The position numbers and the translations under genes were made by a program. The notes under the pieces were generated by a model. That model saw nothing but the letters and a program-made list of their open reading frames with translations, was not told where the DNA came from and did not search any database. Source: Clostridium thermopalmarium DSM 5974 (GTDB lineage: Bacteria; Bacillota; Clostridia; Clostridiales; Clostridiaceae). From it: a stretch of 64,000 bases of DNA. The stretch covers positions 1 to 64,000 of the forward strand of contig NZ_PVXN01000011.1 in assembly GCF_002995795.1 (NCBI RefSeq). The letters are read 5' to 3'. Of the stretch, positions 48,386-58,264 are shown in pieces (the stretch's first letter is position 1; each line of letters begins with the position of its first letter).

Positions 48386-49516
48386 TTAAGCTCTTCCTCC
48401 CCATTCTTCTAGTTTTTGTGCCTTAAAGTCTTCAAAATATCCTCCATCAATAGCATCTCTTATATCTTCCATTAACTTATTATAGAAATATAAATTATGA
48501 AGTACACAAAGACGCATAGCCAACATTTCTTTAGCCTTAAATAAATGTCTAATATAAGCTCTGGTATAATGTTGACACGCTGGACAATCACATCCTTCAT
48601 CAATAGGTCTGCTGTCAAGTTCAAATTTAGCGTTCATCAAATTTATTTTACCATATTTAGTAAATACATGTCCATGCCTTCCATTTCTAGCTGGCAATAC
48701 ACAGTCAAAAAAGTCAACTCCTCTTGATACCGCTTCAAGAATGTTACTTGGAATTCCAACTCCCATTAAATATCTTGGTTTATCTTCTGGAAGATATGGA
48801 TCTACAGCTTCTATAATTCTATACATTTCTTCATGAGTTTCCCCTACTGCAAGACCTCCAATAGCATAACCATCTAAATCCATCTTTGAGATCTCTTTAG
48901 CATGAGCTATTCTTATATCTTCATAAACTCCACCTTGATTTATTCCAAATAGCATTTGCTTTTTATTTATGGTATCTGGCAGAGAATTTAATCTATCCAT
49001 TTCTATTTTACATCTCTCAAGCCATCTTGTAGTTCTAGCCACGGATTTCTCTACATAATCTCTTGGGGATGGGTTTTCTATGCATTCATCAAATGCCATT
49101 GCTATAGTAGAAGCTAAATTGCTTTGTATCTGCATACTTTCCTCTGGTCCCATGAATATTCTTCTTCCATCTATATGAGACCTAAAGGTTACTCCTTCTT
49201 CTTCTATTTCTCTAATTTTAGATAAAGAAAACACTTGAAATCCGCCTGAATCTGTAAGTATTGGTCTATCCCAATTCATAAATTTATGAAGTCCGCCTAA
49301 TTGTTTTATAATTTTATCCCCTGGTCTTAAATGTAGATGATATGTATTAGATAGCTCTACTTGACATCTAATATCTTTTAAATCCATAGTGGATACTGCA
49401 CCTTTTATGGCAGCTAAAGTCCCTACATTCATAAATACAGGAGTTTGTATAACTCCATGAGGAGTTATAAATTCTCCACGTCTTGCTCTTTTTTCCTTCT
49501 TATGTAACTTAAACAC
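48386..49516 (-). CDS. tgt: Queuine/preQ1 tRNA-guanine transglycosylase
   Basis: 376 residues. The catalytic Asp lies in DSGGFQVFSL, the second in FDCVLPARNGRHG, and the zinc site is CDCPACQHYTRAYIRH. It exchanges guanine 34 for preQ1 in tRNAs with GUN anticodons. It follows queA, the next step of queuosine synthesis. Confidence 0.96.
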   Translation of the reverse strand: MFKLHKKEKRARRGEFITPHGVIQTPVFMNVGTLAAIKGAVSTMDLKDIRCQVELSNTYHLHLRPGDKIIKQLGGLHKFMNWDRPILTDSGGFQVFSLSKIREIEEEGVTFRSHIDGRRIFMGPEESMQIQSNLASTIAMAFDECIENPSPRDYVEKSVARTTRWLERCKIEMDRLNSLPDTINKKQMLFGINQGGVYEDIRIAHAKEISKMDLDGYAIGGLAVGETHEEMYRIIEAVDPYLPEDKPRYLMGVGIPSNILEAVSRGVDFFDCVLPARNGRHGHVFTKYGKINLMNAKFELDSRPIDEGCDCPACQHYTRAYIRHLFKAKEMLAMRLCVLHNLYFYNKLMEDIRDAIDGGYFEDFKAQKLEEWGGRA

Positions 49517-49535
49517 TATATTTTCTCCCTTCGTA

Positions 49536-50570
49536 CTATTTTAAGAACATTGCGTCTCCAAAGCTAAAGAACCTATATTTTTCTTTTACAGCTTCCTCAT
49601 AAGCTTTCATAATAATTTCTCTACTTGAAAAAGCACTTACTAACATGATTAATGTAGACTCTGGCAAATGGAAGTTGGTTATTAATGCATCTACTATCTT
49701 AAATTTATATCCTGGGTACATAAAAATACTAGTCCATCCAGATTGCTCTCTGACCCTTCCTTCTTCGTTTGCTATTGTCTCTAAAGTTCTGCAGGATGTA
49801 GTTCCTACTGCAATTACTCTTCCGCCTTTTTCTTTTGTTTCATTTATGATTTCTGCTGTTTCTTTAGACATAGTATAGTATTCTGAATGCATATGATGTT
49901 CTTCTATAGTATCAACTTTAACTGGTCTAAAGGTACCAAGTCCAACATGCAGTGTTACGAAAGCTAACTTTATTCCTTTATCCTTTATCTTAGTTAAAAG
50001 TTCCTCTGTAAAGTGCAGCCCTGCAGTTGGTGCAGCAGCAGATCCTGCTTCCTTTGAATATACTGTTTGATACCTCTCTTTATCCTCTAGTGTTTCAGTT
50101 ATATATGGAGGTAGAGGCATTTCACCCAGTCTATCTAAAACTTCCTCAAAGATTCCTTCATATTCAAATTGAACTATTCTGCTTCCATCTTCTCCAATTT
50201 CTTTAACCTCTGCTTTAAGCTCTCCTCCACCAAAAATAAATCTTGCTCCAATTTTTGCTCTCTTTCCCGGCTTAACTAAAGTTTCCCATGTATTAACATC
50301 AATTCTTTTTAAAAGAAGAAATTCCATCTTTCCTCCAGTGCCTTCTTTTTCCCCTATAAGCCTTGCTGGAAGCACTCTTGTATTATTAAGAACAAGACAA
50401 TCTCCTTCGTTTAGATAATCTATTATATTTTTAAATATTCTATGTTCTATATTTCCACTATTTTTGTCAACCACCATTAGTCTTGACTCATCCCTTTTTT
50501 CTAGTGGGTGCTGTGCTATCAATTCTTCTGGTAAATAAAAATCAAAATCTTTAACTTTCAAAGTTTTCAC
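49536..50570 (-). CDS. queA: S-adenosylmethionine:tRNA ribosyltransferase-isomerase
   Basis: 344 residues with the QueA start ([27 protein letters not shown]), [17 protein letters not shown] and [10 protein letters not shown] motifs. It adds the cyclopentene part of queuosine from SAM. It lies 5 bases after ruvB and 19 before tgt, in the standard ruvAB-queA-tgt order. Confidence 0.97.
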   Translation of the reverse strand: MKTLKVKDFDFYLPEELIAQHPLEKRDESRLMVVDKNSGNIEHRIFKNIIDYLNEGDCLVLNNTRVLPARLIGEKEGTGGKMEFLLLKRIDVNTWETLVKPGKRAKIGARFIFGGGELKAEVKEIGEDGSRIVQFEYEGIFEEVLDRLGEMPLPPYITETLEDKERYQTVYSKEAGSAAAPTAGLHFTEELLTKIKDKGIKLAFVTLHVGLGTFRPVKVDTIEEHHMHSEYYTMSKETAEIINETKEKGGRVIAVGTTSCRTLETIANEEGRVREQSGWTSIFMYPGYKFKIVDALITNFHLPESTLIMLVSAFSSREIIMKAYEEAVKEKYRFFSFGDAMFLK

Positions 50571-50575
50571 TCCTC

Positions 50576-51589
50576 TTATGTCAACTTAGTTTGTTCTCCA
50601 AATTTTCTTCCTACATGTCTATAAGCTTTTTCAGTAGCCTTTCTTCCTCTAGGCATTCTTACTATAAAGCCTTTTTGCAAAAGATAAGGCTCATATACAT
50701 CTTGTATAGTATCCAGCTCTTCTCCTATAAAATAGGCTAATGTTTCAATTCCTACAGGTCCACCATTAAAATTTTCTATTATTGCCTCTAATATTTTATT
50801 ATCTATCTTGTCAAAGCCTTCTTCATCAACTTCCAAAAGTTGCAAAGCTTCTTTTGCCAATTCTAAATCAATTTTTCCATTCCCTTTTACTTCGCAATAA
50901 TCTCTAACTCTTTTTAAAATTCTATTAGCTATTCTAGGAGTTCCTCTAGATCTTCTAGCAATTTCTGAGGCTGCATCCTCCGTTATTGGTATTCCTAATA
51001 TTTTTGAAGATCTTATTATTATTTCTCTCAGCTCATCCTCTTGGTAAAATTCCATAGCACTTAAGACTCCAAATCTATCTCTGAGAGGTGCTGTTAAAAG
51101 TCCTATTCTTGTTGTAGCTCCAATTAAAGTGAATTTAGGTAAATCTAGTCTTATAGACTTTGCTGCCGCTCCCTTACCAATTACTATATCTAAAGCATTA
51201 TCCTCCATAGCTGGATATAATATTTCCTCCACAGTTCTGTTAAGTCTATGAATTTCATCTATAAATAACACATCATAATCATTTAAAGTAGTAAGTATAG
51301 CTGCTAAGTCTCCTGCTCTTTCTATAGCCGGTCCTGATGTTACTTTTAAAGACCCTCCCATCTCCCTTGCTATAATATTGGCTAAAGTAGTCTTACCAAG
51401 TCCAGGAGGGCCATATAAAAGAACATGATCTAAAGATTCTTTTCTCAACTTTGCTGCCTCTATAAAGATGCTCAGCATTTCCTTAACCTTTTTTTGGCCT
51501 ATATATTCTTTAAGGGTTTGAGGTCTTAAAGAGTACTCTATTTCCGTATCCTCTTTTTTATAAGAAGAGGATAGAATTCTATTCTCCAC
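50576..51589 (-). CDS. ruvB: Holliday junction branch-migration helicase RuvB
   Basis: 337 residues: Walker [12 protein letters not shown], Walker [12 protein letters not shown], sensor [18 protein letters not shown], and the C-terminal winged-helix with [15 protein letters not shown]. It drives branch migration with RuvA. Starts 12 bases after ruvA. Confidence 0.97.
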   Translation of the reverse strand: MENRILSSSYKKEDTEIEYSLRPQTLKEYIGQKKVKEMLSIFIEAAKLRKESLDHVLLYGPPGLGKTTLANIIAREMGGSLKVTSGPAIERAGDLAAILTTLNDYDVLFIDEIHRLNRTVEEILYPAMEDNALDIVIGKGAAAKSIRLDLPKFTLIGATTRIGLLTAPLRDRFGVLSAMEFYQEDELREIIIRSSKILGIPITEDAASEIARRSRGTPRIANRILKRVRDYCEVKGNGKIDLELAKEALQLLEVDEEGFDKIDNKILEAIIENFNGGPVGIETLAYFIGEELDTIQDVYEPYLLQKGFIVRMPRGRKATEKAYRHVGRKFGEQTKLT

Positions 51590-51601
51590 GTCTACTCCCC
51601 C

Positions 51602-52204
51602 CTAGTTCATTAGATATCTTAAGCTATTTTTAATTATCTCTTCTAAGCTTTCATTTATATCTACAGTTTTAAGAGCTTTTTCCGCTTCCTTTTGTGAAAA
51701 TCCAAGAGAAAGTAAAGCTTCAATAGATTCATTATATTTCTTAGAAGTATTATCCGATAAGCTTGCAGCAACTTCTAGGTAATCTTCCTCTTCATTTGTT
51801 ATTGCTCCTATTTTGTCCTTAAGTTCTAAGGTTATCCTCTGTGCTGTCTTCTTTCCTATCCCAGGTGCCTTAATTAATGTATTATAGTCTTCAGACAAAA
51901 TTGCTAATCTTAAATTATTTACATTACTAATGGAAAGAAGTGATAATGCAGCTTTGCTTCCGACCCCATTAATGGTTAAAAGTAAATTAAACATTTCTCT
52001 TTCTTCTTCTGTTAAAAATCCATATAAACCTATAAAATCTTCCCTCACTATTTGCTCTATGTATATTTTAACTTCTTCATTTATATTAGGCATCTTAGCC
52101 ATAGTGCTCCCTGAAGTGTATATTTTATACCCAATATTATTATTTTCTACAATTATATAATCTTTATTTAATCCTTTGTATACACCCTTAATATAATCAA
52201 ACAA
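51602..52204 (-). CDS. ruvA: Holliday junction-binding protein RuvA
   Basis: 200 residues from a TTG at 52204 with GGAGG eight bases upstream, giving the RuvA N-terminus LFDYIKGVYKGLNKDYIIVENNNIGYKI; a longer open frame from 52270 has no ribosome site. OB domain, HhH segments (LLTINGVGSKAALSLLS, LIKAPGIGKKTAQRITLELKDKI), and C-terminal RuvB-binding domain (YNESIEALLSLGFSQKEAEKAL). Confidence 0.96.
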   Translation of the reverse strand: MFDYIKGVYKGLNKDYIIVENNNIGYKIYTSGSTMAKMPNINEEVKIYIEQIVREDFIGLYGFLTEEEREMFNLLLTINGVGSKAALSLLSISNVNNLRLAILSEDYNTLIKAPGIGKKTAQRITLELKDKIGAITNEEEDYLEVAASLSDNTSKKYNESIEALLSLGFSQKEAEKALKTVDINESLEEIIKNSLRYLMN

Positions 52205-52334
52205 GACAAATACCTCCAGAAATTTCTTTATACAATATAATACTTTATCATTTTGAATATAAATTATCAACTCTAAGTACCATCACATCATTAAATGAAA
52301 TATAATTTATAGCAAAAATAAGATATGAAACACC

Positions 52335-52976
52335 TTATTCAGGCATCTCATATCTTATATCAAAATCCTTTATACCATCATTTAATTTTTCAATACTGTC
52401 AAACTGTATAGATTCATCTCCATTTATTATATTGAATATATCCTGCTCTCTTAAACTATATATTTTTGTTCCAGTACCTTCTCTTTTTATAATGTTTCCA
52501 TTTTCATCAAATATACTTCCATTGTTATCACTTTTAGCTATTACAATTTCATTGTTTTCACATAAAAGCACATATCTATTTGGCTTATATTTTATGGGTT
52601 CCCTAATCATTTCTACTTTCCCGTTATCAATTTTCTTCAACTTATACCCATATTTTTTATACTTTTCTTCTAAATCTACTCCTTTTTTACCTACTAGTCC
52701 TTCTTCTTCAGCAGTTTTACTTCTCTCTACAATAAATTTTCCGTTTTTATTGCAATTAATTTCAAACAAAATCTCGTCACCTTTATTTACTTGTTTTTTC
52801 AAAGCCTCTTCATCATATATTTTTTTCGCATTTGTATCAATGGCTAGCCCTTGGTACTGACTCTTAGAAATATTTGATGAATCTTTTTTATTAGTTTTTA
52901 CTATATAATATCCTACTGAAAAAGTAAGAACTAATAAAATAGCAACTCCTAAAGAAAATAACTTCTTTTTTTCCAT
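52335..52976 (-). CDS. BofC-position membrane-anchored protein
   Basis: 213 residues from ATG at 52976 (AAGGGAG upstream). One N-terminal membrane segment (LFSLGVAILLVLTFSVGYYIV), then an outer domain with regular strands and a BofC_C-like part (KRYVLLCENNEIVIAKSDNNGSIFDENG, TKIYSLREQDIFNIINGDE). In B. subtilis bofC lies directly before ruvA and its product controls SpoIVB in sporulation. The assignment depends on position and topology as much as on sequence. Confidence 0.65.
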   Translation of the reverse strand: MEKKKLFSLGVAILLVLTFSVGYYIVKTNKKDSSNISKSQYQGLAIDTNAKKIYDEEALKKQVNKGDEILFEINCNKNGKFIVERSKTAEEEGLVGKKGVDLEEKYKKYGYKLKKIDNGKVEMIREPIKYKPNRYVLLCENNEIVIAKSDNNGSIFDENGNIIKREGTGTKIYSLREQDIFNIINGDESIQFDSIEKLNDGIKDFDIRYEMPE

Positions 52977-53065
52977 AATATCACTCCCTTGGTGGATATT
53001 ATGGACAAAAAATGTGATATTTATACATATCAAAAATATTTTTCAACAAAAATATTTTGATTATA

Positions 53066-53920
53066 TTATTCTGTTTCAACTAACTGAGGAATTATATATT
53101 TTTGAACAAATCCTTCTATATCAACTTTTTCTTTTAACTTTGTTAGTGCCGATTCTGTTAATTGTCCTAAACAATTTATTAGTACATCTTGTTTTATATT
53201 TAATTTTTCTTTATTTTCCCTTTTATCATCTTCCATATAAACACTTCTTACCCCTGCCATTATTCCTGGAATTATGACTTCTTCTAACATATTTTCTTCT
53301 ATAAACTTTTCTTTTGCTTTATCAAAAACATTTTCGCTTACTTCACTTATAGATGCTCCTATTTTATTTACTTTTTCCGCAAGTCTCTTTTTTGTCTTTC
53401 CTTTGTGTTCTTTATTTTCTTTACAATGTATATGCTTTTTAGAAAGAGGATTTAAGTAAAGTATATAGTTATATTTTATTCCATGTTCCAGATTATCTGT
53501 AATAATCTCAAATAACATATCTCTATATAGAATATATGGAAGCTGATGTCTTATTTTTCTATAAGTTTCTACTGCTTTTAACTCTTTAAATAAAGCTTTT
53601 CTTATACCTTCAACATAGGATTTAGGCTTTTCAACTTTCTCACAATTATCCACATCTATGTCTCTTCCAGTAAGATCTCTGTAAATTCTTCTAAGCATAA
53701 TGTTATGTTTTTTCTTATCATCCTTTATAGACTTAATTATCTCTTTTTGTTCTTTTGTAGGTGCCATGTCCACAAGACAATCATAGAACATTTCATCTTC
53801 CTTTTCTCCTGATACAGTTCTTTTGATTAACTTTAGAACATCATTTAAAGCTTTCTTATAAAAATCCGCCATAACATATGGTCCCATATTATTTTCCATA
53901 TGATTTCTTATATATGCCAT
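53066..53920 (-). CDS. Ferritin-like domain protein, unknown role
   Basis: 284 residues. The first 165 are helical with repeated acidic/His positions (DDKKKHNIMLRRIYRDLTG; KALFKELKAVETYRKIRHQL; EIITDNLEHGIKYNYIL), a pattern like rubrerythrin-type diiron proteins. The C-terminal 110 residues, after a Lys/His-rich linker, form a separate helical domain ending GFVQKYIIPQLVETE. AGGAGG lies before the ATG. Its neighbour is a small membrane protein. Similar proteins occur in spore formers, but a spore role is a guess. Confidence 0.6.
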   Translation of the reverse strand: MAYIRNHMENNMGPYVMADFYKKALNDVLKLIKRTVSGEKEDEMFYDCLVDMAPTKEQKEIIKSIKDDKKKHNIMLRRIYRDLTGRDIDVDNCEKVEKPKSYVEGIRKALFKELKAVETYRKIRHQLPYILYRDMLFEIITDNLEHGIKYNYILYLNPLSKKHIHCKENKEHKGKTKKRLAEKVNKIGASISEVSENVFDKAKEKFIEENMLEEVIIPGIMAGVRSVYMEDDKRENKEKLNIKQDVLINCLGQLTESALTKLKEKVDIEGFVQKYIIPQLVETE

Positions 53921-54017
53921 TAAAAAATTACCTCCTATAGTTTACTACCATATATATTATGAAGTTACTTCTAAAGTTGTAACACTTAATATATTCTTAA
54001 TAAAATTATAATTTCTA

Positions 54018-54428
54018 TCAGGTTATAAACTCAAAAGGCGGAATCACCGATGCTTGAACTTGTCCTAATGCGGTTTCATCAAACAACACTTTTGTTGATA
54101 TAACTGCACCTACTATACTTAAAACACTGCCTATAAATTTAAGCATATTCAATTCTTCTGGTATAGGATTCTCCGAATTTCTATTTTCATTCACGTATAT
54201 CATAGTAGATTGAGTTAAAATAATACCTGCAACTAATTTTATTAGCGCCGCTTGTAAAATTGCTATTGGATCTGTTGTAGATACAACAATGGCATCCCCT
54301 ATAAGCATTAATCTATATCCAATATTTGATAAAGCCTTGGCTTCGGCCAGTGCCGTTTCAGATATATTATTAAATCCTTTTGATCTTATTTTTTTTTCTT
54401 TTTTACTTCTATCACGATTCCCCTCCAC
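54018..54428 (-). CDS. Small membrane protein of unknown function
   Basis: 136 residues beginning with a GTG at 54428 (AAGGTGG upstream). The first 25 residues are basic; one or two hydrophobic segments follow (LMLIGDAIVVSTTDPIAILQAALIKLVAGIILTQ and MLKFIGSVLSIVGAVISTKVLF). I do not recognise a family. It lies just upstream of the ferritin-like gene in the transcript and divergent from the yjiH-type gene. Confidence 0.65.
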   Translation of the reverse strand: MEGNRDRSKKEKKIRSKGFNNISETALAEAKALSNIGYRLMLIGDAIVVSTTDPIAILQAALIKLVAGIILTQSTMIYVNENRNSENPIPEELNMLKFIGSVLSIVGAVISTKVLFDETALGQVQASVIPPFEFIT

Positions 54429-54604
54429 CTATACCACCTTCCTTAATATATAATATTTTTAGCAAAATATAAATGTACTTGAAATTAAACTTTAACTTAG
54501 GAAATTTTGTTTCAATAAAATTTTAATTAAGATATTGTAAAATTCTACGGTTTGTATTAATATAAGTACTGCTGCATAAATATAAAAATACTTAGGAGGA
54601 AATT

Positions 54605-55975
54605 ATGATAGAAACAACTAATAAAAAAGAGAATAAATATTCTCTTAAAAGCTACTTTAAATTTCTTATACCCTCTTTTATAGGTATACTTCTATTCATG
54701 ACACCTATACGTTTAGATAAAGAGATTACAATACCAGTTGCATTTTTTTCTCAAAATATTCAAATTTTTCTAGAAGATTATTTACCTTTAATAATGATGA
54801 TTTTAATAATAATATCATCTTTTATAACAATAATTACTAAAATATTTAAACCTAAATTTATAACAAATAATGATTATTTAAAAAATCTCTTTGATATAAC
54901 TCCAGCTTGGTTTTTAACCAGAATCTTGGGAATGATATTTGTAATATCTACTTTCTTTAAAATTGGAAGTGAGATTATATACTCAGAAGATACTGGTGGG
55001 CTTTTATTATATAGTCTCCTTCCTATATTATTTGCTGTTTTTTTATTCGCAGGTTTGTTTCTTCCTTTAATACTGGACTTTGGACTGCTTGAGTTTTTTG
55101 GAACTTTGCTTACTAAATTTATGAGACCAGTTTTTAACTTACCTGGGCGTTCGTCAGTTGACTGTATAGCATCTTGGCTTGGGGATGGAACTATAGGAGT
55201 TCTTTTAACAAGTAAACAATATGAAGACGGCTACTATTCAGCTAGAGAAGCTGCTGTAATAGGTACCTCTTTTTCTGCAGTATCTATTACATTTTCTTTA
55301 GTAGTTATTTCTCAAGTTAGGCTTGGACATATGTTCATACCATTTTATCTTACAGTAACTTTATCTAGTATAATAGCTGCATTTATAGTCCCAAGAATAC
55401 CTCCTCTTTCTAAAAAACCTGACACTTATTATAATAACAATAAAAAAGCTGCTAGCGAGCTTATTCCAAATGGGTATTCTGCTTTTAGCTGGGGACTTTC
55501 GCAGGCAATAGAAAGAGCTGATAAAAATAATGATATAAAAAAGTTTTTCTTGGACGGAATAAAAAATGTTTTTGATATGTGGTTTGGAGTTACTCCAGTA
55601 GTCATGGCCTTAGGCACTCTTGCATTGATGTTTGCTGAATATACACCTATATTCAACTTACTTGGAATGCCTTTTATTCCATTGCTTAAAGTTTTAAGAG
55701 TACCAGAGGCTGCTTCTGCCGCTTCTACTCTAGTGGTTGGTTTTGCAGATATGTTTCTTCCTTCTGTAATAGCTGCTGGAACTATAAAAAGTGAACTTAC
55801 TCGTTTTATAGTAGCTTGTATTTCAGTAACACAGCTCATATATATGTCTGAAGTAGGAGGCCTTTTAATAGGTTCCAAGATTCCAGTTGATTTAAAAGAT
55901 TTATTTATTCTTTTCATTGAACGAACTTTAATAACCTTGCCAATTATAACTTTAATTGCCCATTTTTTATTCTAA
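54605..55975 (+). CDS. YjiH-type nucleoside-recognition-domain membrane protein
   Basis: 456 residues with about ten membrane helices (FLIPSFIGILLFMTPIRL, FLEDYLPLIMMILIIISSF, LIPFVLFAGLFLPLILDFGLL-type segments) and the gate motif GDGTIGVLLTSKQYEDGYYSAREAAVIGTSFSAVSITFSLVVI. The last part repeats a gate-like unit (VPEAASAASTLVVGFADMFLPSVIAAG). The superfamily includes spore maturation proteins SpmA/B and nucleoside transporters. AGGAGG precedes the ATG. Substrate unknown. Confidence 0.85.
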   Translation: MIETTNKKENKYSLKSYFKFLIPSFIGILLFMTPIRLDKEITIPVAFFSQNIQIFLEDYLPLIMMILIIISSFITIITKIFKPKFITNNDYLKNLFDITPAWFLTRILGMIFVISTFFKIGSEIIYSEDTGGLLLYSLLPILFAVFLFAGLFLPLILDFGLLEFFGTLLTKFMRPVFNLPGRSSVDCIASWLGDGTIGVLLTSKQYEDGYYSAREAAVIGTSFSAVSITFSLVVISQVRLGHMFIPFYLTVTLSSIIAAFIVPRIPPLSKKPDTYYNNNKKAASELIPNGYSAFSWGLSQAIERADKNNDIKKFFLDGIKNVFDMWFGVTPVVMALGTLALMFAEYTPIFNLLGMPFIPLLKVLRVPEAASAASTLVVGFADMFLPSVIAAGTIKSELTRFIVACISVTQLIYMSEVGGLLIGSKIPVDLKDLFILFIERTLITLPIITLIAHFLF

Positions 55976-55982
55976 ATAGTAC

Positions 55983-56022
55983 AAGCCCCGAAAAAGCATA
56001 TTTAGTTACTTTTACGGGGCTT
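55983..56022. terminator. Bidirectional terminator
   Basis: AAGCCCCG (55983-55990) and CGGGGCTT (56015-56022) form a strong stem between the convergent yjiH-type and yebC genes. T runs follow it on the plus strand and A/T-rich sequence on the minus strand. Confidence 0.85.
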
Positions 56023-56038
56023 TTATTATTAACTATTT

Positions 56039-56779
56039 TTATCCTTCCCATCCATCAGGAAATTCTGCATTGTGGTAAACACTTTGCACGTCATCATCAT
56101 CTTCAAGCATATCTAAAAGCTTTTGAACCTTTGGTGCTGTTTCCATATCAACTGACGTCATAACATCTGGTATCATTGTTACGTCTGCCTCTATAAAATT
56201 ATACCCTGCCTTTTCAAGTTCTTCACGAACTGAAGAAAAGTCTGCTGGATCTGTTGTGATTTCAAACACCTCTTCTTCAGCATTGAAGTCTTCAGCACCT
56301 GCTTCTAATGCTTGCATCATTAATTCATCTTCATCAATTTCATCAGTTTTTTCGATTATAATCTGTCCCTTTCTCTGGAACATATATGACACACATCCAG
56401 TTGCACCTAGATTTCCGCCGCATTTATCAAAAATATGCCTTGCACTTGCAGCACTTCTATTTCTGTTATCTGTTAAGAACTTAACCATAACCGCAACTCC
56501 ACCTGGTGCATATCCTTCATAAATTATTTCTTCATAGTTTACACCGCTAAGCTCCCCAGCACCCTTTTTAATTGCTCTTTCAATAGTATCATTAGGCATG
56601 TTTGCAGCCTTTGCTTTTGCAATAACGTCTCTTAACTTAGAATTTGTTTCTGGATTTGAGCCTCCATCTCTAGCCGCTAAAATAAGCTCTCTACCTATTT
56701 TAGTGAATATCTTACCTTTTTTAGCATCATTTTTACTTTTTTTAGCTTGTATATTATGCCACTTAGAATGTCCTGACAT
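56039..56779 (-). CDS. YebC/PmpR family protein
   Basis: 246 residues with the family start [47 protein letters not shown] and the acidic C-terminal domain ([20 protein letters not shown]). YebC proteins have been described as transcription regulators and, more recently, as translation factors for polyproline stalls; which applies here is unknown. GGGGGAATT lies before the ATG. Confidence 0.95.
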   Translation of the reverse strand: MSGHSKWHNIQAKKSKNDAKKGKIFTKIGRELILAARDGGSNPETNSKLRDVIAKAKAANMPNDTIERAIKKGAGELSGVNYEEIIYEGYAPGGVAVMVKFLTDNRNRSAASARHIFDKCGGNLGATGCVSYMFQRKGQIIIEKTDEIDEDELMMQALEAGAEDFNAEEEVFEITTDPADFSSVREELEKAGYNFIEADVTMIPDVMTSVDMETAPKVQKLLDMLEDDDDVQSVYHNAEFPDGWEG

Positions 56780-56908
56780 AAAAATTCCCCCTAACTAGTT
56801 ATGTATTACTTCAAATCGAAAATATGTTTATTCTAATAGATCCTCTTTGTTAAACAGTCGCCTAATATTATATCACAAGCAACAATTTCATTTCAAATTA
56901 TTGTTCTA

Positions 56909-57550
56909 CTATTCATATAGCCTGTTTCCAAGCTTAAAGTAGTATCTTTTCTCATCTTCTTTAAACTCTGATTTTCCAGAAGTGCATTCTGTAATTGTAT
57001 TTTTTATTTCCTCCACTTTATCAATTTCAGTTAGAATAGTTAAGTTTACCTTGTCTGTATAATCTGTATTTTCAATATGCCATAGGTTTTGAGCACATAC
57101 ATATTGAACTTTACCTAATAAATCATAATCTAATTTTATGTTTAAAGGCAATCCTTCTACCTTTTCCACTATACCAGCCTTACTTATAGCTAATGCAGCT
57201 CCTTTTGAATATGCTCTTACTAATCCTCCTGCCCCTAACAAAATTCCTCCAAAATACCTTGTTACTACAACAGCAATATCAGTAACTTCATTTTTCTTTA
57301 TTACTTCTAATACTGGAATACCAGCTGTCCCTTGAGGTTCCCCATCATCACTATATCTTTGAATTCCCATGTTTTCTCCAATTATGTATGCGTAAACATT
57401 ATGTGTTGCTGTTTTATGTTTGTTTTTTATCTTATTTACAAATTCTTTAGCTTCTTCTTCAGTGTGTACTCTTTTAGCATGGCCTATGAAAATAGATTTT
57501 TTCTCTTCAAACTCTTCTATTGCTTCATCTTTTATCGTAAAGTATCCCAT
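56909..57550 (-). CDS. YigZ / IMPACT family protein
   Basis: 213 residues. The N-terminal UPF0029 domain includes KKSIFIGHAKRVHTEEEAKEFVNKIK, THNVYAY, QRYSDDGEPQGTAGIPVLEVI and TRYFGGILLGAGGLVRAYSKGA, the family core; the C-terminal domain resembles ribosome-binding EF-G domain V. The function is not firmly known (IMPACT acts in translation control in eukaryotes). GGGGGAATTT precedes the ATG. It follows the HEAT gene by 18 bases. Confidence 0.94.
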   Translation of the reverse strand: MGYFTIKDEAIEEFEEKKSIFIGHAKRVHTEEEAKEFVNKIKNKHKTATHNVYAYIIGENMGIQRYSDDGEPQGTAGIPVLEVIKKNEVTDIAVVVTRYFGGILLGAGGLVRAYSKGAALAISKAGIVEKVEGLPLNIKLDYDLLGKVQYVCAQNLWHIENTDYTDKVNLTILTEIDKVEEIKNTITECTSGKSEFKEDEKRYYFKLGNRLYE

Positions 57551-57568
57551 AAAATTCCCCCTTAAAAA

Positions 57569-58246
57569 TTATGTATTCTGCTGCGGCAGTAAAGTGGATA
57601 TACTCTCAAAATATTTCTCTGAAGCTCTTTTTAAATAAGACTTTTCAGTAGTATTTTTTATGTGTTCTATTTTAGACTTTGCTTTTATGCTTTTAATCTT
57701 TTCTAAAGCCTTAATAGCGTACATAACTACTTGAGAATTTTCATCATCTAAAGCTCTTATTAAAGCTATTTCACACTTATTACTTCCTATTTTACCCATA
57801 GCAGATACTGCCATTCTCCTTATATTTACAAACTTATTCACGGATGCTTTAAGTATAATATCTATGCTTTCTATGTCTTTTAACTCACCTAATATCCAGA
57901 CTGCAGCTTCTTTATCTTTAGGATACATATCAGCATAGTTATTCCTAATAAATTGTATTAACCTTTTCTTATTTCCTTCATCTATAGAATTTAAAACTTC
58001 AAGTTTATCCCTTTTCCCAGCAAGTTTTATTGCATCAAAAAATTCCTTAGTGTTGTTGCTTTTTGCTAAGAACCTATATTTTATTTTTCCTTCTATTATG
58101 TGGTTTTGTACAGTTGTTCTGTCCATATTTCTTATTCTACATATGGCATCTATACTTTTCCCCTCTGAAAATAGAAAATATGTAATATCTTCATCACTAT
58201 AATCTTCTATTGCATTCCAATCAAATCTCATAAGCCCTTTTTTCAT
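57569..58246 (-). CDS. HTH- and HEAT-repeat-containing protein, unknown role
   Basis: 225 residues. Residues about 12-57 look like a helix-turn-helix (DEDITYFLFSEGKSIDAICRIRNMDRTTVQNHII). From about 95 to 200 there are HEAT-like repeats (KDKEAAVWILGELKDIESIDIILKAS; NIRRMAVSAMGKIGSNKCEIALIRAL; SQVVMYAIKALEKI). The start at 58246 is open upstream of MRFDW; the inner Met6 is an alternative. It lies after the MocR-type gene and before the YigZ gene. A DNA-linked scaffold is possible. Confidence 0.75.
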   Translation of the reverse strand: MKKGLMRFDWNAIEDYSDEDITYFLFSEGKSIDAICRIRNMDRTTVQNHIIEGKIKYRFLAKSNNTKEFFDAIKLAGKRDKLEVLNSIDEGNKKRLIQFIRNNYADMYPKDKEAAVWILGELKDIESIDIILKASVNKFVNIRRMAVSAMGKIGSNKCEIALIRALDDENSQVVMYAIKALEKIKSIKAKSKIEHIKNTTEKSYLKRASEKYFESISTLLPQQNT

Positions 58247-58264
58247 ATTACATTGCTCATCCTT

